Below, piece after piece: positions 30,914 to 40,083 of a stretch of DNA of 64,000 nt. The stretch comes from Vibrio chagasii (GTDB lineage Bacteria; Pseudomonadota; Gammaproteobacteria; Enterobacterales; Vibrionaceae): assembly GCF_002954585.1 (NCBI RefSeq), contig NZ_MSCI01000002.1:2024089-2088088 (forward strand). The letters run 5' to 3'. Each line of letters begins with the position of its first letter. The first letter of the stretch is position 1. The position numbers and the translations under genes were made by a program. The notes below the pieces were generated by a model. The model ran no database searches, was not told where the DNA came from, and saw nothing but the letters and a program-made list of their open reading frames with translations.

Positions 30914-30949
30914 GAAAGCCGCAGCGTGATATACGCTGCGGCTTTTTTA
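30914..30949. terminator. Bidirectional terminator after folD
   Basis: The stem AAAGCCGCAGCGT/ACGCTGCGGCTTT with loop GATAT is followed by further T residues. It also faces the converging antiporter gene. Confidence 0.9.
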
Positions 30950-30963
30950 ATAGAGAACACTTA

Positions 30964-32778
30964 CTACTTGTCTGGAGTCTCTACTTTCTCGACCTGTTCT
31001 GAAGGTGGCAACAAACTGATGATCTCACATTCTATCGATACCAGCTTTTCTAAGTCAGCCCCTTGAGTAATTAAACGGAAGTCCCCGTCGTTGATGACCC
31101 CAAGTAGAATCGCTTTAGGGTACAGCGCGTTAAACTCATTTAGATCAAATGCCTCTGTCAGCCCTGTACTCTTAATTTGGCTGCCTTGTGCCATCAGTGA
31201 GTTGAGCTTGGAGTAAGTCACGCCCTCCTCAAATAGACTTCGGTTGCCATCTCGACTCACTTGGTGTCTCTCGTGCTTGCTCTCTGGTGACTCGAGCTCA
31301 AAAACCTTATTGGCGCCAAACTCGTCTTGATAGTGCATGCTGACTAACGGGTTAGTTTGACGATAAGGCGATACAATCATCGCTCGCCCTATCCCATCGA
31401 GTTCCAAATTGTTTTCCGCATGGCTGGAAGCTGGGTTACCAAAGTAGACATTCAAGTTATCCATGCGGGCCAACCGAATGCTCTCCCAGTTGGTATCTGC
31501 AAGCACACTATTGATGTTATGAGTCGCGAGCACCTTGGCAAACTGTCTTGCGAAGTGGGTGGCACCAAAGAAGATAACCCCTTGCGCTTTCTCTTGAGTG
31601 ACACCTAGCCTTCTCGCCCACCAGCTTGCAGTTAAGCTCTGAATAACAACCGTACCTATGATGACCAAGAACACCATAGGCACCAACAGGTCTGCGCCCT
31701 CGAACAATTGCTTCTCTTGAAGTTTGATCGCAAACAGAGAAGAAACCGCTGCCGCCACGATCCCGCGTGGTGCCATCCAACTTAAAAACCATTTATCTGA
31801 AGAACTAAGATCCGTGCCGATCCCGCTGATCCACACACTTAACGGGCGAGCCACCAGCATAACCATCGCTAATAACCCGATACCGCCCCAACCTATCGAC
31901 AAAAACGCGCCTGAATCGAGCCGACTGGCTAACAAAATAAACAACGCAGAAATGAGTAATACAGTCAGAGTTTCTTTGAATTCGATGATGTCTTCGATAT
32001 CCAAGCCTTTCACATTGGCAAGCCAGATCCCCATGATGGTCACGGTTAACAAGCCCGATTCTTCGCTCAAGTCATTAGAGAAGGAGAACGCCGCCAACAT
32101 AAGCGTCAGTACCGCTATATTTCGTAAATAATGAGGCACCCAATGCCCTTGCAGCATCTTGGCAATCAAATGGCCACCGATGATCCCTAAGCCTAAACCA
32201 ATAGCTAAGGTTAATCCCAGAGCTGAAAGGACATGTCCAGTAGGATCTGCTGAAGAGACAATGTATTCATAAACCAGAACGGCAAACAGAGCGCCTATTG
32301 GGTCAATCACAATCCCTTCCCATCGCAAAATGCTACCAAGAGAGACTTTAGGCTGAATACTACGCAGCATAGGCACAATTACTGTCGGGCCTGTCACCAC
32401 TACCAAAGCACCGAATAACGCCGCTAATGGCCAACTAAAGTTAACAAAGTAGTAAGCACCGACCACAATGCACGCCCATGTAATCAGCATGCCTACACTC
32501 ACTAGATGAGTCACCATGCGACCATGACCTCTGATCTCCTTGAAGTTAAGCGTCAATGCGCCTTCGAACAGAATGATGGCAACACCTAATGAAATCATTG
32601 GGAATAAAACTTCACCAAAAATGGCGTCGGGATTAAGGACATTTAAGCCGGGGCCCAATAGCAAGCCGACAATAAGAAGAGGGAGAATAGCGGGAAGACG
32701 CAATCGCCAGCCGAGTAGCTGACAAGCTAGAGACAAGAGCCCAATTAGCGCTAAAGAAGAAGTAATCGACAAATCCAT
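30964..32778 (-). CDS. NhaP-type cation:proton antiporter with C-terminal nucleotide-binding domain
   Basis: A 604-residue inner-membrane antiporter of the CPA1/NhaP kind, probably exchanging Na+ or K+ for H+. About 12 membrane helices fill residues 1-390. Signature stretches include GVAIILFEGALTLNF, VVTGPTVIVPMLRS and the helix with EGIVIDPIGALFAVLVYEY, whose Asp is the expected ion site. WMAPRGIVAAAVSSLFA is also typical. After residue about 400 a cytoplasmic domain begins (AQGVIFFGATHFARQFAKVLATH), resembling the TrkA-N/RCK fold with a modified glycine motif. The ion preference cannot be read from sequence. Confidence 0.88.
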   Translation of the reverse strand: MDLSITSSLALIGLLSLACQLLGWRLRLPAILPLLIVGLLLGPGLNVLNPDAIFGEVLFPMISLGVAIILFEGALTLNFKEIRGHGRMVTHLVSVGMLITWACIVVGAYYFVNFSWPLAALFGALVVVTGPTVIVPMLRSIQPKVSLGSILRWEGIVIDPIGALFAVLVYEYIVSSADPTGHVLSALGLTLAIGLGLGIIGGHLIAKMLQGHWVPHYLRNIAVLTLMLAAFSFSNDLSEESGLLTVTIMGIWLANVKGLDIEDIIEFKETLTVLLISALFILLASRLDSGAFLSIGWGGIGLLAMVMLVARPLSVWISGIGTDLSSSDKWFLSWMAPRGIVAAAVSSLFAIKLQEKQLFEGADLLVPMVFLVIIGTVVIQSLTASWWARRLGVTQEKAQGVIFFGATHFARQFAKVLATHNINSVLADTNWESIRLARMDNLNVYFGNPASSHAENNLELDGIGRAMIVSPYRQTNPLVSMHYQDEFGANKVFELESPESKHERHQVSRDGNRSLFEEGVTYSKLNSLMAQGSQIKSTGLTEAFDLNEFNALYPKAILLGVINDGDFRLITQGADLEKLVSIECEIISLLPPSEQVEKVETPDK

Positions 32779-32835
32779 TTGTGCCCCTAAATAATGGGTG
32801 CCACACCCTGTGGCCCAAATCTATTTACTGAAACA

Positions 32836-32873
32836 AGAAAGCCTACGTCATTAAACTATAGGCTCTCTTTTTC
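32836..32873 (-). terminator. Probable terminator of the nucleoside transporter gene
   Basis: On the minus strand AGAGAGCCTA pairs with TAGGCTTTCT and is followed by TGTTTC. The reverse strand has a better U run (CTCTCTTTTTC), so it may act both ways. Confidence 0.6.
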
Positions 32874-32900
32874 ATGCTAACCGAATATTATTGTGATTAA

Positions 32901-32936
32901 TCAGTCACTTTACTATAGGGGAAATAAAGTGACTGA
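32901..32936. repeat. Perfect 12-bp inverted repeat after the nucleoside transporter gene
   Basis: TCAGTCACTTTA and TAAAGTGACTGA form a perfect 12-pair stem with a 12-base loop, 28 bases past the stop of the transporter gene. There is no U run on either side, so it is more an mRNA 3' structure or operator than an intrinsic terminator. Confidence 0.6.
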
Positions 32937-32963
32937 CCCGTTCACTCGGTACTTATCATCTAG

Positions 32964-34163
32964 CTAGAGTGAAAGTACCACGCCAGCAATCGCAGCACTC
33001 ATTAAGTTAGCAAACACACCAGCACAAATCGCTTTAAAGCCGTATTGTGAGATGAAAGAGCGACGCTCTGGTACCAAGCTACCTAGGCCACCAATCAAAA
33101 TCGCCATTGTTGAGATGTTAGCAAAGCCACACAGTGCAAAGGTTACAATCGCTTGTGAATGCTCGCTAAGAACCTCTTTCGCATCCATTAACTGAATGAA
33201 AGCGACAAATTCGTTCACAACAATCTTGTTACCGATCAGTGAACCTGCCACAACAGCTTCAGACCACGGCACACCGATCAGCCATGCAACGGGTGCGAAC
33301 ACATAACCTAGGAGAAGTTCGAAGCTTAGGTTTACGCCAAACCAACCACCAACAATACCTAGCAAGCCATTCAGCATTGCAATCACACTGATAAAGGCAA
33401 GAAGTGTCGCACCCACCGCAACGGCAATACGAAGTCCAGACATAGCCCCATCTGCCATTGCCTCAACTACGTTTGTTGCTCGTGGAATTTCAACATCAGA
33501 CTCAATGTTTTCTTGAACATCGTCAGCACTGCCAGGCACTAGGATTTTAGCCATTAACAGACCTGCCGGTGCAGACATAAATGCCGCTGCAATCAGGTAG
33601 TTTAGGTCTACACCTAGCGATGCATAACCAACAAGCGTGCCACCCGCTACAGACGCCAAGCCACACACCATCACTGCGAACAGTTGCGAGTCCGTCATAT
33701 GTTTCAGGTAAGGCTTAACCACTAATGGTGCTTCAATCATGCCAACGAAGATATTTGCTGTCGCAGACAGTGATTCAGCACGACCTGTGCCCAAGAACTT
33801 CTGCAGCGCACCACCGATAAGGTTGATCACTTTTGGCATAAAGCCGATGTGGTACAAACCAGAGATAAGCGCAGAGAAAAAGATAATGATGCCCAGAACA
33901 TTAATCGCGAAAACGAAACCGTTGTTCGTAAGGCCACCAAATAGGAAGTTAATCCCTTCTTGACCGTAGTTGATCAAGCTAGATACCGCACCTGTGGCTG
34001 CATTCAACGCTTCTTTACCCATTGGTACATACAGAACCAATAGCGCGAATGAGATTTGTAGTAAGAAAGCCAAAGAGACTGTTCTTAGTGGAATATTTTT
34101 TCTGTCCGTAGATAGTAACCAAGCGGCAACTAAAATAGTAATAATTCCAAGTAGCGAAGCCAT
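32964..34163 (-). CDS. NupC-family concentrative nucleoside transporter
   Basis: A 399-residue inner-membrane symporter of the concentrative nucleoside transporter family, driven by H+ or Na+. ATG 34163 is chosen over the in-frame TTG three codons earlier because AGG lies nine bases before it. It starts MASLLGIITILVAAWLLSTDRKNIPLR, has the family core GMIEAPLVVKPYL (nucleoside-binding Glu), and late motifs VVNEFVAFIQL and TFALCGFANISTMAI. In E. coli several paralogs exist (NupC, NupX, PsuT), and I cannot say which is the true ortholog. A LysR gene lies upstream on the same strand. Confidence 0.9.
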   Translation of the reverse strand: MASLLGIITILVAAWLLSTDRKNIPLRTVSLAFLLQISFALLVLYVPMGKEALNAATGAVSSLINYGQEGINFLFGGLTNNGFVFAINVLGIIIFFSALISGLYHIGFMPKVINLIGGALQKFLGTGRAESLSATANIFVGMIEAPLVVKPYLKHMTDSQLFAVMVCGLASVAGGTLVGYASLGVDLNYLIAAAFMSAPAGLLMAKILVPGSADDVQENIESDVEIPRATNVVEAMADGAMSGLRIAVAVGATLLAFISVIAMLNGLLGIVGGWFGVNLSFELLLGYVFAPVAWLIGVPWSEAVVAGSLIGNKIVVNEFVAFIQLMDAKEVLSEHSQAIVTFALCGFANISTMAILIGGLGSLVPERRSFISQYGFKAICAGVFANLMSAAIAGVVLSL

Positions 34164-34368
34164 GTGCGTCAACCTAAAAGTTGTAGTTAGGAAAGGCGAC
34201 GCATTCTATAGAGGAAATCGTTTGCGGCAAGCGGCGGTTGTTAATGTGATGTTGGGGTAATCACTTTTGAGTAATGGTTTTAATTAAGTCATTGAATTTT
34301 CATAATTAACTTTGATTAAAAAGCATACTTTTTCCATATGGAAATTATATTTATAGATTTGGAAACAG

Positions 34369-35313
34369 TTAACGATGCAGTTCGACGCACGTTTTTAGGT
34401 TTTCATCCCAGTACGTCGGCGATCCAATATGATCTTTGATGAACTCAATCACCGCAGAAAGCTTCTTCGGCATGTTCTTTCGACTCGGATATACAGCATA
34501 GAACGGCATCAGCTGACTCGCTCTCCATTCCGGCAAAACTTGGATTAATTTACCCGTTCTGAACTCTTCCTTCACTAAGTAAGTGGCTAAGTAAGCTACG
34601 CCCCACCCTGATACCGCTGCGTCTCGAACTGCCTCTGCTAAATCCACCGAGTAATCTCCAGCTACTTTTACACTGAGGTTCTCTTGCCCATTATCAAACG
34701 CCCACGATGTGTAGTCTCGCTCTCGGCTACGATAGATAAGGCAGTTGTGGTCAATCAGATCCGACGGTACGTGCGGTGTCCCGGCTTTAATCAGGTAATC
34801 AGGCGATGCGGCTACCACAAACTGACTATCTGCTAATCGCTGCGCAATGTACCCCTCAGGCAGGTCTTCGTTATTGGTGATCCAAAGATCCAGACGCTCT
34901 TCAATCATGTCCACTTTGTAATCGAACAGGTGGACTTCGATTCTCAACTGAGGATACAACTGTCTAAGCTCATCAATCGCAGGAATGATATGTAAGGTGC
35001 CAAATGACTGCGACAGCCCAACACGCAGTATTCCAGAGATATCGTCACGCTGGCTGTCCATATCCATTTGAGCCGCTTTTACCGTGTTAAACAGTTGCTC
35101 ACAGTGCTGATAGAAGACTTCCCCTGCTTCCGTTAGCGTGAGGCTACGTGTGGTGCGTTGTACCAACTTGATACCAATAGAGTCTTCAAGCAAAGCAACT
35201 TGTTTACTGATATGAGACACCGAGACGTTCAAGCTTTTCGCAGCACTGGTAAAGCCATCGTGCTTAATTAATGCATGGAATATCACCATCTGTGCAGCTC
35301 TATCTGTTAGCAC
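34369..35313 (-). CDS. LysR-family transcriptional regulator
   Basis: A 314-residue LysR-type regulator. The N-terminal winged helix-turn-helix covers residues 1-60 (KSLNVSVSHISKQVALLEDSIGIKLVQRTTRSLTLTEAG), and the C-terminal effector domain covers about 90-295. It lies 205 bases upstream of the nucleoside transporter gene on the same strand; regulation of that gene is possible but not shown. The segment ISGILRVGLSQSFGTLHIIPAI is typical of the CrgA-like subgroup. The effector is unknown. Confidence 0.9.
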   Translation of the reverse strand: MLTDRAAQMVIFHALIKHDGFTSAAKSLNVSVSHISKQVALLEDSIGIKLVQRTTRSLTLTEAGEVFYQHCEQLFNTVKAAQMDMDSQRDDISGILRVGLSQSFGTLHIIPAIDELRQLYPQLRIEVHLFDYKVDMIEERLDLWITNNEDLPEGYIAQRLADSQFVVAASPDYLIKAGTPHVPSDLIDHNCLIYRSRERDYTSWAFDNGQENLSVKVAGDYSVDLAEAVRDAAVSGWGVAYLATYLVKEEFRTGKLIQVLPEWRASQLMPFYAVYPSRKNMPKKLSAVIEFIKDHIGSPTYWDENLKTCVELHR

Positions 35314-35347
35314 AAGACCACCTTCTTAAAACTCAAAAATATAAAAT

Positions 35348-35374
35348 CAAAAAGGACTCCGAAGAGTCCTTTAG
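35348..35374. terminator. Terminator between mltB and lysR
   Basis: AAAGGACTC-cga-GAGTCCTTT is a near-perfect stem with a short loop. It lies between mltB and the lysR start on the same strand, so it would stop leftward readthrough from neither start; its role may be to end a rightward antisense transcript. Confidence 0.45.
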
Positions 35375-35441
35375 TTCGTTCTGCCTATGGTAGGCCAAAT
35401 GCTATCAAAGCAAGCTCTACCGATTAATACCATTAGGTCTA

Positions 35442-36440
35442 CTAATCAAACTTGATTCTGTCTGCTAGATGGCTAACAGCCAAAGCAAAGTAGTAAGAAC
35501 GATTCCACTTCATTAACACATTGTAGTTGTTGTACACGAGGTAAGAACGGCCCGCTTCGTCATCTGGCATGATTAACCAAGCTTTAATGTCTTCATCAAG
35601 GTTTGGCAGTGGGCGGTCGTCATAACGCTTAATACCAAGTTCAGACCACTCTTTTAGGTATTTCGCTTTGTCTTCAGATCGACCTTGTAAATCAATAGAC
35701 ACCGTTGATGGTACGTGAACCTGACGGCCCCAAGTGTACTTGTCATCCCAACCGGATTGGCTCAGATAATTCGCCGCCGAGGCAAATACATCTTCTTCAG
35801 TACCCCAGATATCTTTCTTACCATCGCCATTACCATCAGCGGCATACGCTAAAAATGAACTAGGCATAAACTGAGGTTGGCCCATAGCGCCAGCCCAAGA
35901 GCCTTTCATCTCTTTCGGGGTGATATGTCCTTGGTCAAGAATAGCCAACGCCGCCATCGCTTCACTGCGGAAAAACGCTTCTCTGCGCCCTTCGTAAGCC
36001 ATCGTCGTTAAAGCATCGATAACGCTGTAATTACCGGTGAATTTACCGAAGTTACTCTCAACGCCCCATAAAGCGACAATGAATCGAGGCTGAACGCCAT
36101 ACTCATCACCAATGCGCTTTAAAGCTTTGTAATGCTTCTTATACAGTGATCTTGCTTGCTTCACTTTCCAATCTGGCACTGCTCGTGGAATGTACTCATC
36201 CAGAGTCAGTTTCTTTTCAGGTTGGTTTTTATCCGCTTTGACCGCTCTTGGCTTAAACGTCACACCATCAAAGGCTTCATCAATGATCGCTTCAGAAATG
36301 CCTTCTTCACGACCTTGTTGCTTTAGTTTTTCTACATATTGCTCGAAACTCAGTTCTTGAGCCTGCACTGAACCAATGGTCAGGCTATTACCTAAAAGTA
36401 ATGCCGACACCGCCAATATGCTTTTCGAAAATTTACTCAA
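35442..36440 (-). CDS. mltB: Lytic murein transglycosylase (MltB family)
   Basis: Cuts the MurNAc-GlcNAc bond of peptidoglycan to give 1,6-anhydro ends. The 332-residue product starts at TTG 36440 behind a good GGGAGGAG. A signal peptide (residues 1-28, ending SVQAQ) has no lipobox Cys, so unlike E. coli MltB it should be soluble in the periplasm. Catalytic Glu128 is in ALWGVESNFGKFTG. WAGAMGQPQFMPSSFLAYAADGNGDGKKDIW, split here around the calcium-site Asp residues, marks the MltB/Slt35 group. It lies 30 bases after ycgL. Confidence 0.9.
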   Translation of the reverse strand: MSKFSKSILAVSALLLGNSLTIGSVQAQELSFEQYVEKLKQQGREEGISEAIIDEAFDGVTFKPRAVKADKNQPEKKLTLDEYIPRAVPDWKVKQARSLYKKHYKALKRIGDEYGVQPRFIVALWGVESNFGKFTGNYSVIDALTTMAYEGRREAFFRSEAMAALAILDQGHITPKEMKGSWAGAMGQPQFMPSSFLAYAADGNGDGKKDIWGTEEDVFASAANYLSQSGWDDKYTWGRQVHVPSTVSIDLQGRSEDKAKYLKEWSELGIKRYDDRPLPNLDEDIKAWLIMPDDEAGRSYLVYNNYNVLMKWNRSYYFALAVSHLADRIKFD

Positions 36441-36470
36441 CGATCACTCCTCCCTGAATTGAGATAGTTA

Positions 36471-36761
36471 TCACTCTTCGTCTTGATTGTTTTGCTGAGC
36501 TTTGCGCTCTTTGTACAGCTCAAGTTCGTTGACTGGTGGAGGCGGAACCTGCAAAAAGAAGCCATCGGTGTTCAGTGATTCTCTCACTTTATCGATGTTC
36601 ACTTGAGCCAGTTTGCGACCGTCCATTTTAATTACCATTACAAAACTAGGTTTACCAAACATTTGCATCAGTGCGTCAGGAACTTGTGAAAAATCATCCT
36701 TCTTAGGGATATAAAGGTATGTTCCTTCTTTCTTTGAGCTTTTATATATAGAACACAGCAT
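36471..36761 (-). CDS. ycgL: YcgL domain protein
   Basis: A 96-residue protein of the YcgL family, a small alpha/beta fold of unknown function. The family opening MLCSIYKSSKKEGTYLYI and PKKDDFSQVPDALMQMFGKP are clear. The C-terminus is Pro-rich (PPPPVNELELYKERK) and acidic at the end. It diverges from minC across 220 bases, as YcgL and minC do in many gammaproteobacteria, and leads into mltB. Confidence 0.92.
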   Translation of the reverse strand: MLCSIYKSSKKEGTYLYIPKKDDFSQVPDALMQMFGKPSFVMVIKMDGRKLAQVNIDKVRESLNTDGFFLQVPPPPVNELELYKERKAQQNNQDEE

Positions 36762-36981
36762 GACAAACCTTTTTAATTGATTATGACTACAAAACTCTCA
36801 CTTGCGAGATCAATAGTTTATGTTAGGGAAATATTGGGAACAAAACGTTCATTTGACAACAAGATTACTTGCTGTGCTTGGTCTGGGAATATAACATGAT
36901 AAACCTAGTTTCAGGCAATGCCCTTTATTTTATTAATAAAGAAATTGTACCAATTCGCTATTGAGGTCCTGTAGTTTTTCG

Positions 36982-37644
36982 ATGTCTAGTAATCCAGATC
37001 TAAAAGGTAGCAGCTTTACGCTATCTGTTTTGCACTTATCCGATGATCAAGTCGAAAATGCAGTCTCTTTTCTTCAAGAGAAGGTAGACCAAGCACCCAC
37101 TTTTTTTGCTGCCGCACCTGTGGTTATCAACATCAGCAAAGTGGCTGGCGATATCGACTTCATAAAGCTAAAAGATGGCATCTCTCAAGCGGGTATGATT
37201 CCGGTTGGCGTCGCAGGTTGTTCTGACAAGCGCATGCAAAACCTTGCTAGAGAAGCTGGCTTTGCGGTCATGACGGCAAGTAAATCCCCATCTCAAGCAC
37301 CGGCAAAAATGGCACCGATTAAAGTGATTAGAACCCCGATTCGTTCTGGACAGCAGGTATACGCCAAAGATGGCGACCTGTTAATTCTAAGTCACGTAAG
37401 CGCTGGTGCAGAAGTAATTGCCGATGGCAGCATCCATATTCATGGCACATTGCGCGGCCGAGCGATTGCCGGAGCAAGTGGTCAAACTGAAGCAAAAATA
37501 ATTTGTAATGATTTACAAGCCGAGTTGGTTTCTATTGCAGGAAATTACTGGCTCAGCGATCAAATTGAAAGCGAGTACTGGCAGAAGAAAACCATGTTCA
37601 GTATGGCAAACGATGTATTACACGTTGACGTCCTCGCAATATAA
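36982..37644 (+). CDS. minC: Septum site-determining protein MinC
   Basis: Inhibitor of FtsZ rings near the poles, recruited to the membrane by MinD. The start ATG 36982 (MSSNPDLKGSSFTLSVLHL) gives 220 residues; an in-frame TTG at 36961 is less likely. The N-terminal FtsZ-facing domain covers about residues 1-100. The C-terminal beta-helix (about 115-220) has RSGQQVYAKDGDLLILSHVSAGAEVIADG and HIHGTLRGRAIAG, which bind MinD and form dimers. It heads the minCDE unit. Confidence 0.97.
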   Translation: MSSNPDLKGSSFTLSVLHLSDDQVENAVSFLQEKVDQAPTFFAAAPVVINISKVAGDIDFIKLKDGISQAGMIPVGVAGCSDKRMQNLAREAGFAVMTASKSPSQAPAKMAPIKVIRTPIRSGQQVYAKDGDLLILSHVSAGAEVIADGSIHIHGTLRGRAIAGASGQTEAKIICNDLQAELVSIAGNYWLSDQIESEYWQKKTMFSMANDVLHVDVLAI

Positions 37645-37665
37645 GAGAAATAAAAGGAAAAAATA

Positions 37666-38478
37666 ATGGCACGCATTATCGTTGTAACGTCAGGTAAAGG
37701 CGGGGTAGGCAAAACGACCTCTAGTGCAGCTATTGCCTCAGGTCTGGCTCTGAAAGGAAAGAAAACCGCAGTTATCGACTTTGATATCGGTCTGCGTAAC
37801 CTTGATTTAATTATGGGTTGTGAGCGTCGTGTTGTTTACGATTTCGTTAACGTTATCAATGGCGAAGCAACGCTTAACCAAGCGATGATCAAAGACAAGC
37901 GCACAGACAACCTATTTATTCTTCCAGCTTCTCAAACACGTGATAAAGATGCACTGACTAAAGACGGTGTTCGTCGCGTATTTGATGAACTGGATGAGAT
38001 GGGTTTTGACTTCATCATCTGCGATTCACCTGCAGGTATCGAGCAAGGCGCTCTAATGGCGTTATACTTTGCTGATGAAGCGATTGTAACGACTAACCCA
38101 GAAGTCTCTTCTGTACGCGACTCAGACCGTATTCTAGGTATTCTGGACTCTAAATCTCGTCGTTCAGAAGAGGGCTTAGAGCCAGTGAAAACTCACCTTC
38201 TACTGACTCGCTACAACCCTGCTCGTGTAAATCAAGGCGAGATGCTAAGCGTACAAGATGTAGAAGATATTCTGCACATTTCGCTGCTGGGTGTAATCCC
38301 AGAAAGCCAAGCGGTACTGAACGCATCGAACAAGGGTGTTCCAGTGATCTTTGACGAAGCAACCGATGCAGGTATGGCTTACAATGATACTGTAGAGCGA
38401 CTACTAGGTAGCCAAGTTGACTTCCGCTTCTTAACGGAACAGAAGAAAGGCATCTTCAAACGACTGTTCGGGGGCTAA
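37666..38478 (+). CDS. minD: Septum site-determining ATPase MinD
   Basis: Membrane-binding ATPase that carries MinC and oscillates with MinE. The 270-residue product has the deviant Walker A KGGVGKTT at residues 11-18 (signature K11, K16), DFDIGLRNLDLIMGCERR after it, and FIICDSPAGIEQGA as the Walker B/switch. The amphipathic C-terminal helix KKGIFKRLFGG is the membrane anchor. It lies 21 bases after minC and 6 before minE. Confidence 0.98.
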   Translation: MARIIVVTSGKGGVGKTTSSAAIASGLALKGKKTAVIDFDIGLRNLDLIMGCERRVVYDFVNVINGEATLNQAMIKDKRTDNLFILPASQTRDKDALTKDGVRRVFDELDEMGFDFIICDSPAGIEQGALMALYFADEAIVTTNPEVSSVRDSDRILGILDSKSRRSEEGLEPVKTHLLLTRYNPARVNQGEMLSVQDVEDILHISLLGVIPESQAVLNASNKGVPVIFDEATDAGMAYNDTVERLLGSQVDFRFLTEQKKGIFKRLFGG

Positions 38479-38484
38479 TACACA

Positions 38485-38748
38485 ATGTCATTACTAGAGT
38501 TTTTCAGACCACAGAAGAAGACCACTGCAAACCTAGCCAAAGAGCGTTTGCAAATCATTGTTGCTGAACGCCGTAGCCATGACGACCCAGCGCCGTCTTA
38601 CCTGCCGCAACTAAAAGAAGACATCTTGAAGTGTATTGCTAAGTACGTAGAAGTAGACCCATCAATGGTTGACCTTACGTTCGAACACAAAGATGACGAT
38701 ATCTCAGTACTAGAGCTGAACGTTAAGCTGCCTGAAGACGATAAGTAA
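38485..38748 (+). CDS. minE: Cell division topological specificity factor MinE
   Basis: Stimulates MinD ATPase and keeps MinC away from midcell. The 87-residue length matches E. coli (88). The N-terminal membrane-targeting piece MSLLEFF is followed by the MinD-contact helix (TTANLAKERLQIIVAERR, about residues 13-30) and the beta-rich dimer domain. It is the last gene of minCDE, with a strong terminator after it. Confidence 0.97.
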   Translation: MSLLEFFRPQKKTTANLAKERLQIIVAERRSHDDPAPSYLPQLKEDILKCIAKYVEVDPSMVDLTFEHKDDDISVLELNVKLPEDDK

Positions 38749-38774
38749 TCATTACTGTCTCGTCAGCAGATTGA

Positions 38775-38806
38775 ATAAAAAAGAGAGCTTAAGCTCTCTT
38801 TTTTTG
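38775..38806. terminator. Bidirectional terminator, minE / rnd
   Basis: AAAAAAGAGAGCTTAAGCTCTCTTTTTT is a perfect palindrome with A and T runs. It sits between converging minE and rnd. Confidence 0.9.
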
Positions 38807-38833
38807 TTTGCGTTTTGTTTTTAAACAATCTGG

Positions 38834-39952
38834 CTATTTGATTGCTTTATTCAGCCTCTCGCCAACCAGATCTAAACGCCAACCTTGCATCACATCCGGA
38901 AGTTTTTCTGGATTACGATCGTGTTTCCAAACCCAGCTCAACATTTGGTTTAGCTGTTTCTTCGATGCCAAAAATTCCGTCGCTAGACCACTGTGTTGCG
39001 AAGCGGTTTTCACTTCATCTTTCAACACTTTAAATACTTGTTTATAGCCCGGGTAGTCCATTAGACGTTCAACTGGTGCTGGGTACTCTTCTTCTGGTGT
39101 GTGTTCCGCTAACTTAACGATTGAGCTGATCTTCGCGCCATGACGACGTACAGAACGGAAGTCAAAACCTTCCTCTTCCATACGTTTCGGATTCTTAATC
39201 GCAAAACGCGCGACAGCCCAAAGATCTTGTTCTTTAAAGATAAAGTTCAATGCGAGATCGCGCTTAATCGCTTCTTTCAAACGCCATGTTGCAAGGGGTC
39301 TCAAGATAGCAAGTTGCTGTGGCTTAAGTTGCCATGCACCTTTGATATCAAGGTAAGCCGTATCTGGGTTTACTTTACGGATACGCTTCGTCACCTGTAG
39401 ATCAGACTCTTGTTGCGCCGCTTCCCACCAGCCCGCTTCCATCACTTTCTCAAGAAGCTTATTGTACATAGGCATTAAATAATGAACGTCTGCTGCCGCG
39501 TAGTCGAGTTGCTTTTGAGAAAGCGGACGCGCCAGCCAATCGGTGCGAGATTCACTTTTATCTAAATCCACACCAACAAACTCTGAAACCAAAGCAGCAA
39601 AACCCGTTGATAAGCCATGGCCTAAGAACGCCGCCATGATTTGGGTATCAACCATTGGGGTAGGTGTACAATCAAATGCGTTCTGGAATACTTCTAAGTC
39701 TTCACCGCATGCGTGTAGCACTTTCAGTACCGAAGCGTCTTTCAATAACCCAACGAACGGTGTCATTTCATCAAGAGCAATAGGGTCAATCAGAGACAGC
39801 GTTTCGCCGTCAAATAACTGAATCAAGCCTAATTGAGGGTAATAGGTTCTTGTACGAACAAACTCCGTATCAAGCATAACGACATCGGCTTCACGTGCTT
39901 GTTGGCAAACTCGCTCAAGGTCTTTCAATTGGGTAATGATATGATAATCCAC
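38834..39952 (-). CDS. rnd: Ribonuclease D
   Basis: A 3'-to-5' exoribonuclease that trims tRNA and other RNA 3' ends. GTG 39952 (VDYHIITQLKDLERV) is chosen because it aligns with the E. coli start and has GAGAG five bases upstream; another GTG four codons earlier overlaps that site. The 372-residue product has the DEDD exonuclease domain (D28 and E30 in LDTEFVRTRTYYPQLG, then HACGEDLEVF and YAAADVHYL) and HRDC domains after about residue 210. It lies 120 bases after fadD, as in E. coli. Confidence 0.95.
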   Translation of the reverse strand: MDYHIITQLKDLERVCQQAREADVVMLDTEFVRTRTYYPQLGLIQLFDGETLSLIDPIALDEMTPFVGLLKDASVLKVLHACGEDLEVFQNAFDCTPTPMVDTQIMAAFLGHGLSTGFAALVSEFVGVDLDKSESRTDWLARPLSQKQLDYAAADVHYLMPMYNKLLEKVMEAGWWEAAQQESDLQVTKRIRKVNPDTAYLDIKGAWQLKPQQLAILRPLATWRLKEAIKRDLALNFIFKEQDLWAVARFAIKNPKRMEEEGFDFRSVRRHGAKISSIVKLAEHTPEEEYPAPVERLMDYPGYKQVFKVLKDEVKTASQHSGLATEFLASKKQLNQMLSWVWKHDRNPEKLPDVMQGWRLDLVGERLNKAIK

Positions 39953-40083
39953 AAAAACTCTCACTGGTTTCTATTTGATCGCCGGATACAAAAATGCCGA
40001 CATTAACTGTCGGCATTCTAACACCATTTTACCACGCCCGCTTTGATTAAGCGTTTCAATGATTTCAGGAGAAACTGTGCTTG

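Noticed and set aside
34230..34256. CRP site upstream of the nucleoside transporter gene (TGTGA...TCAC)
   Set aside because: The spacing between half sites is 11, not 6.
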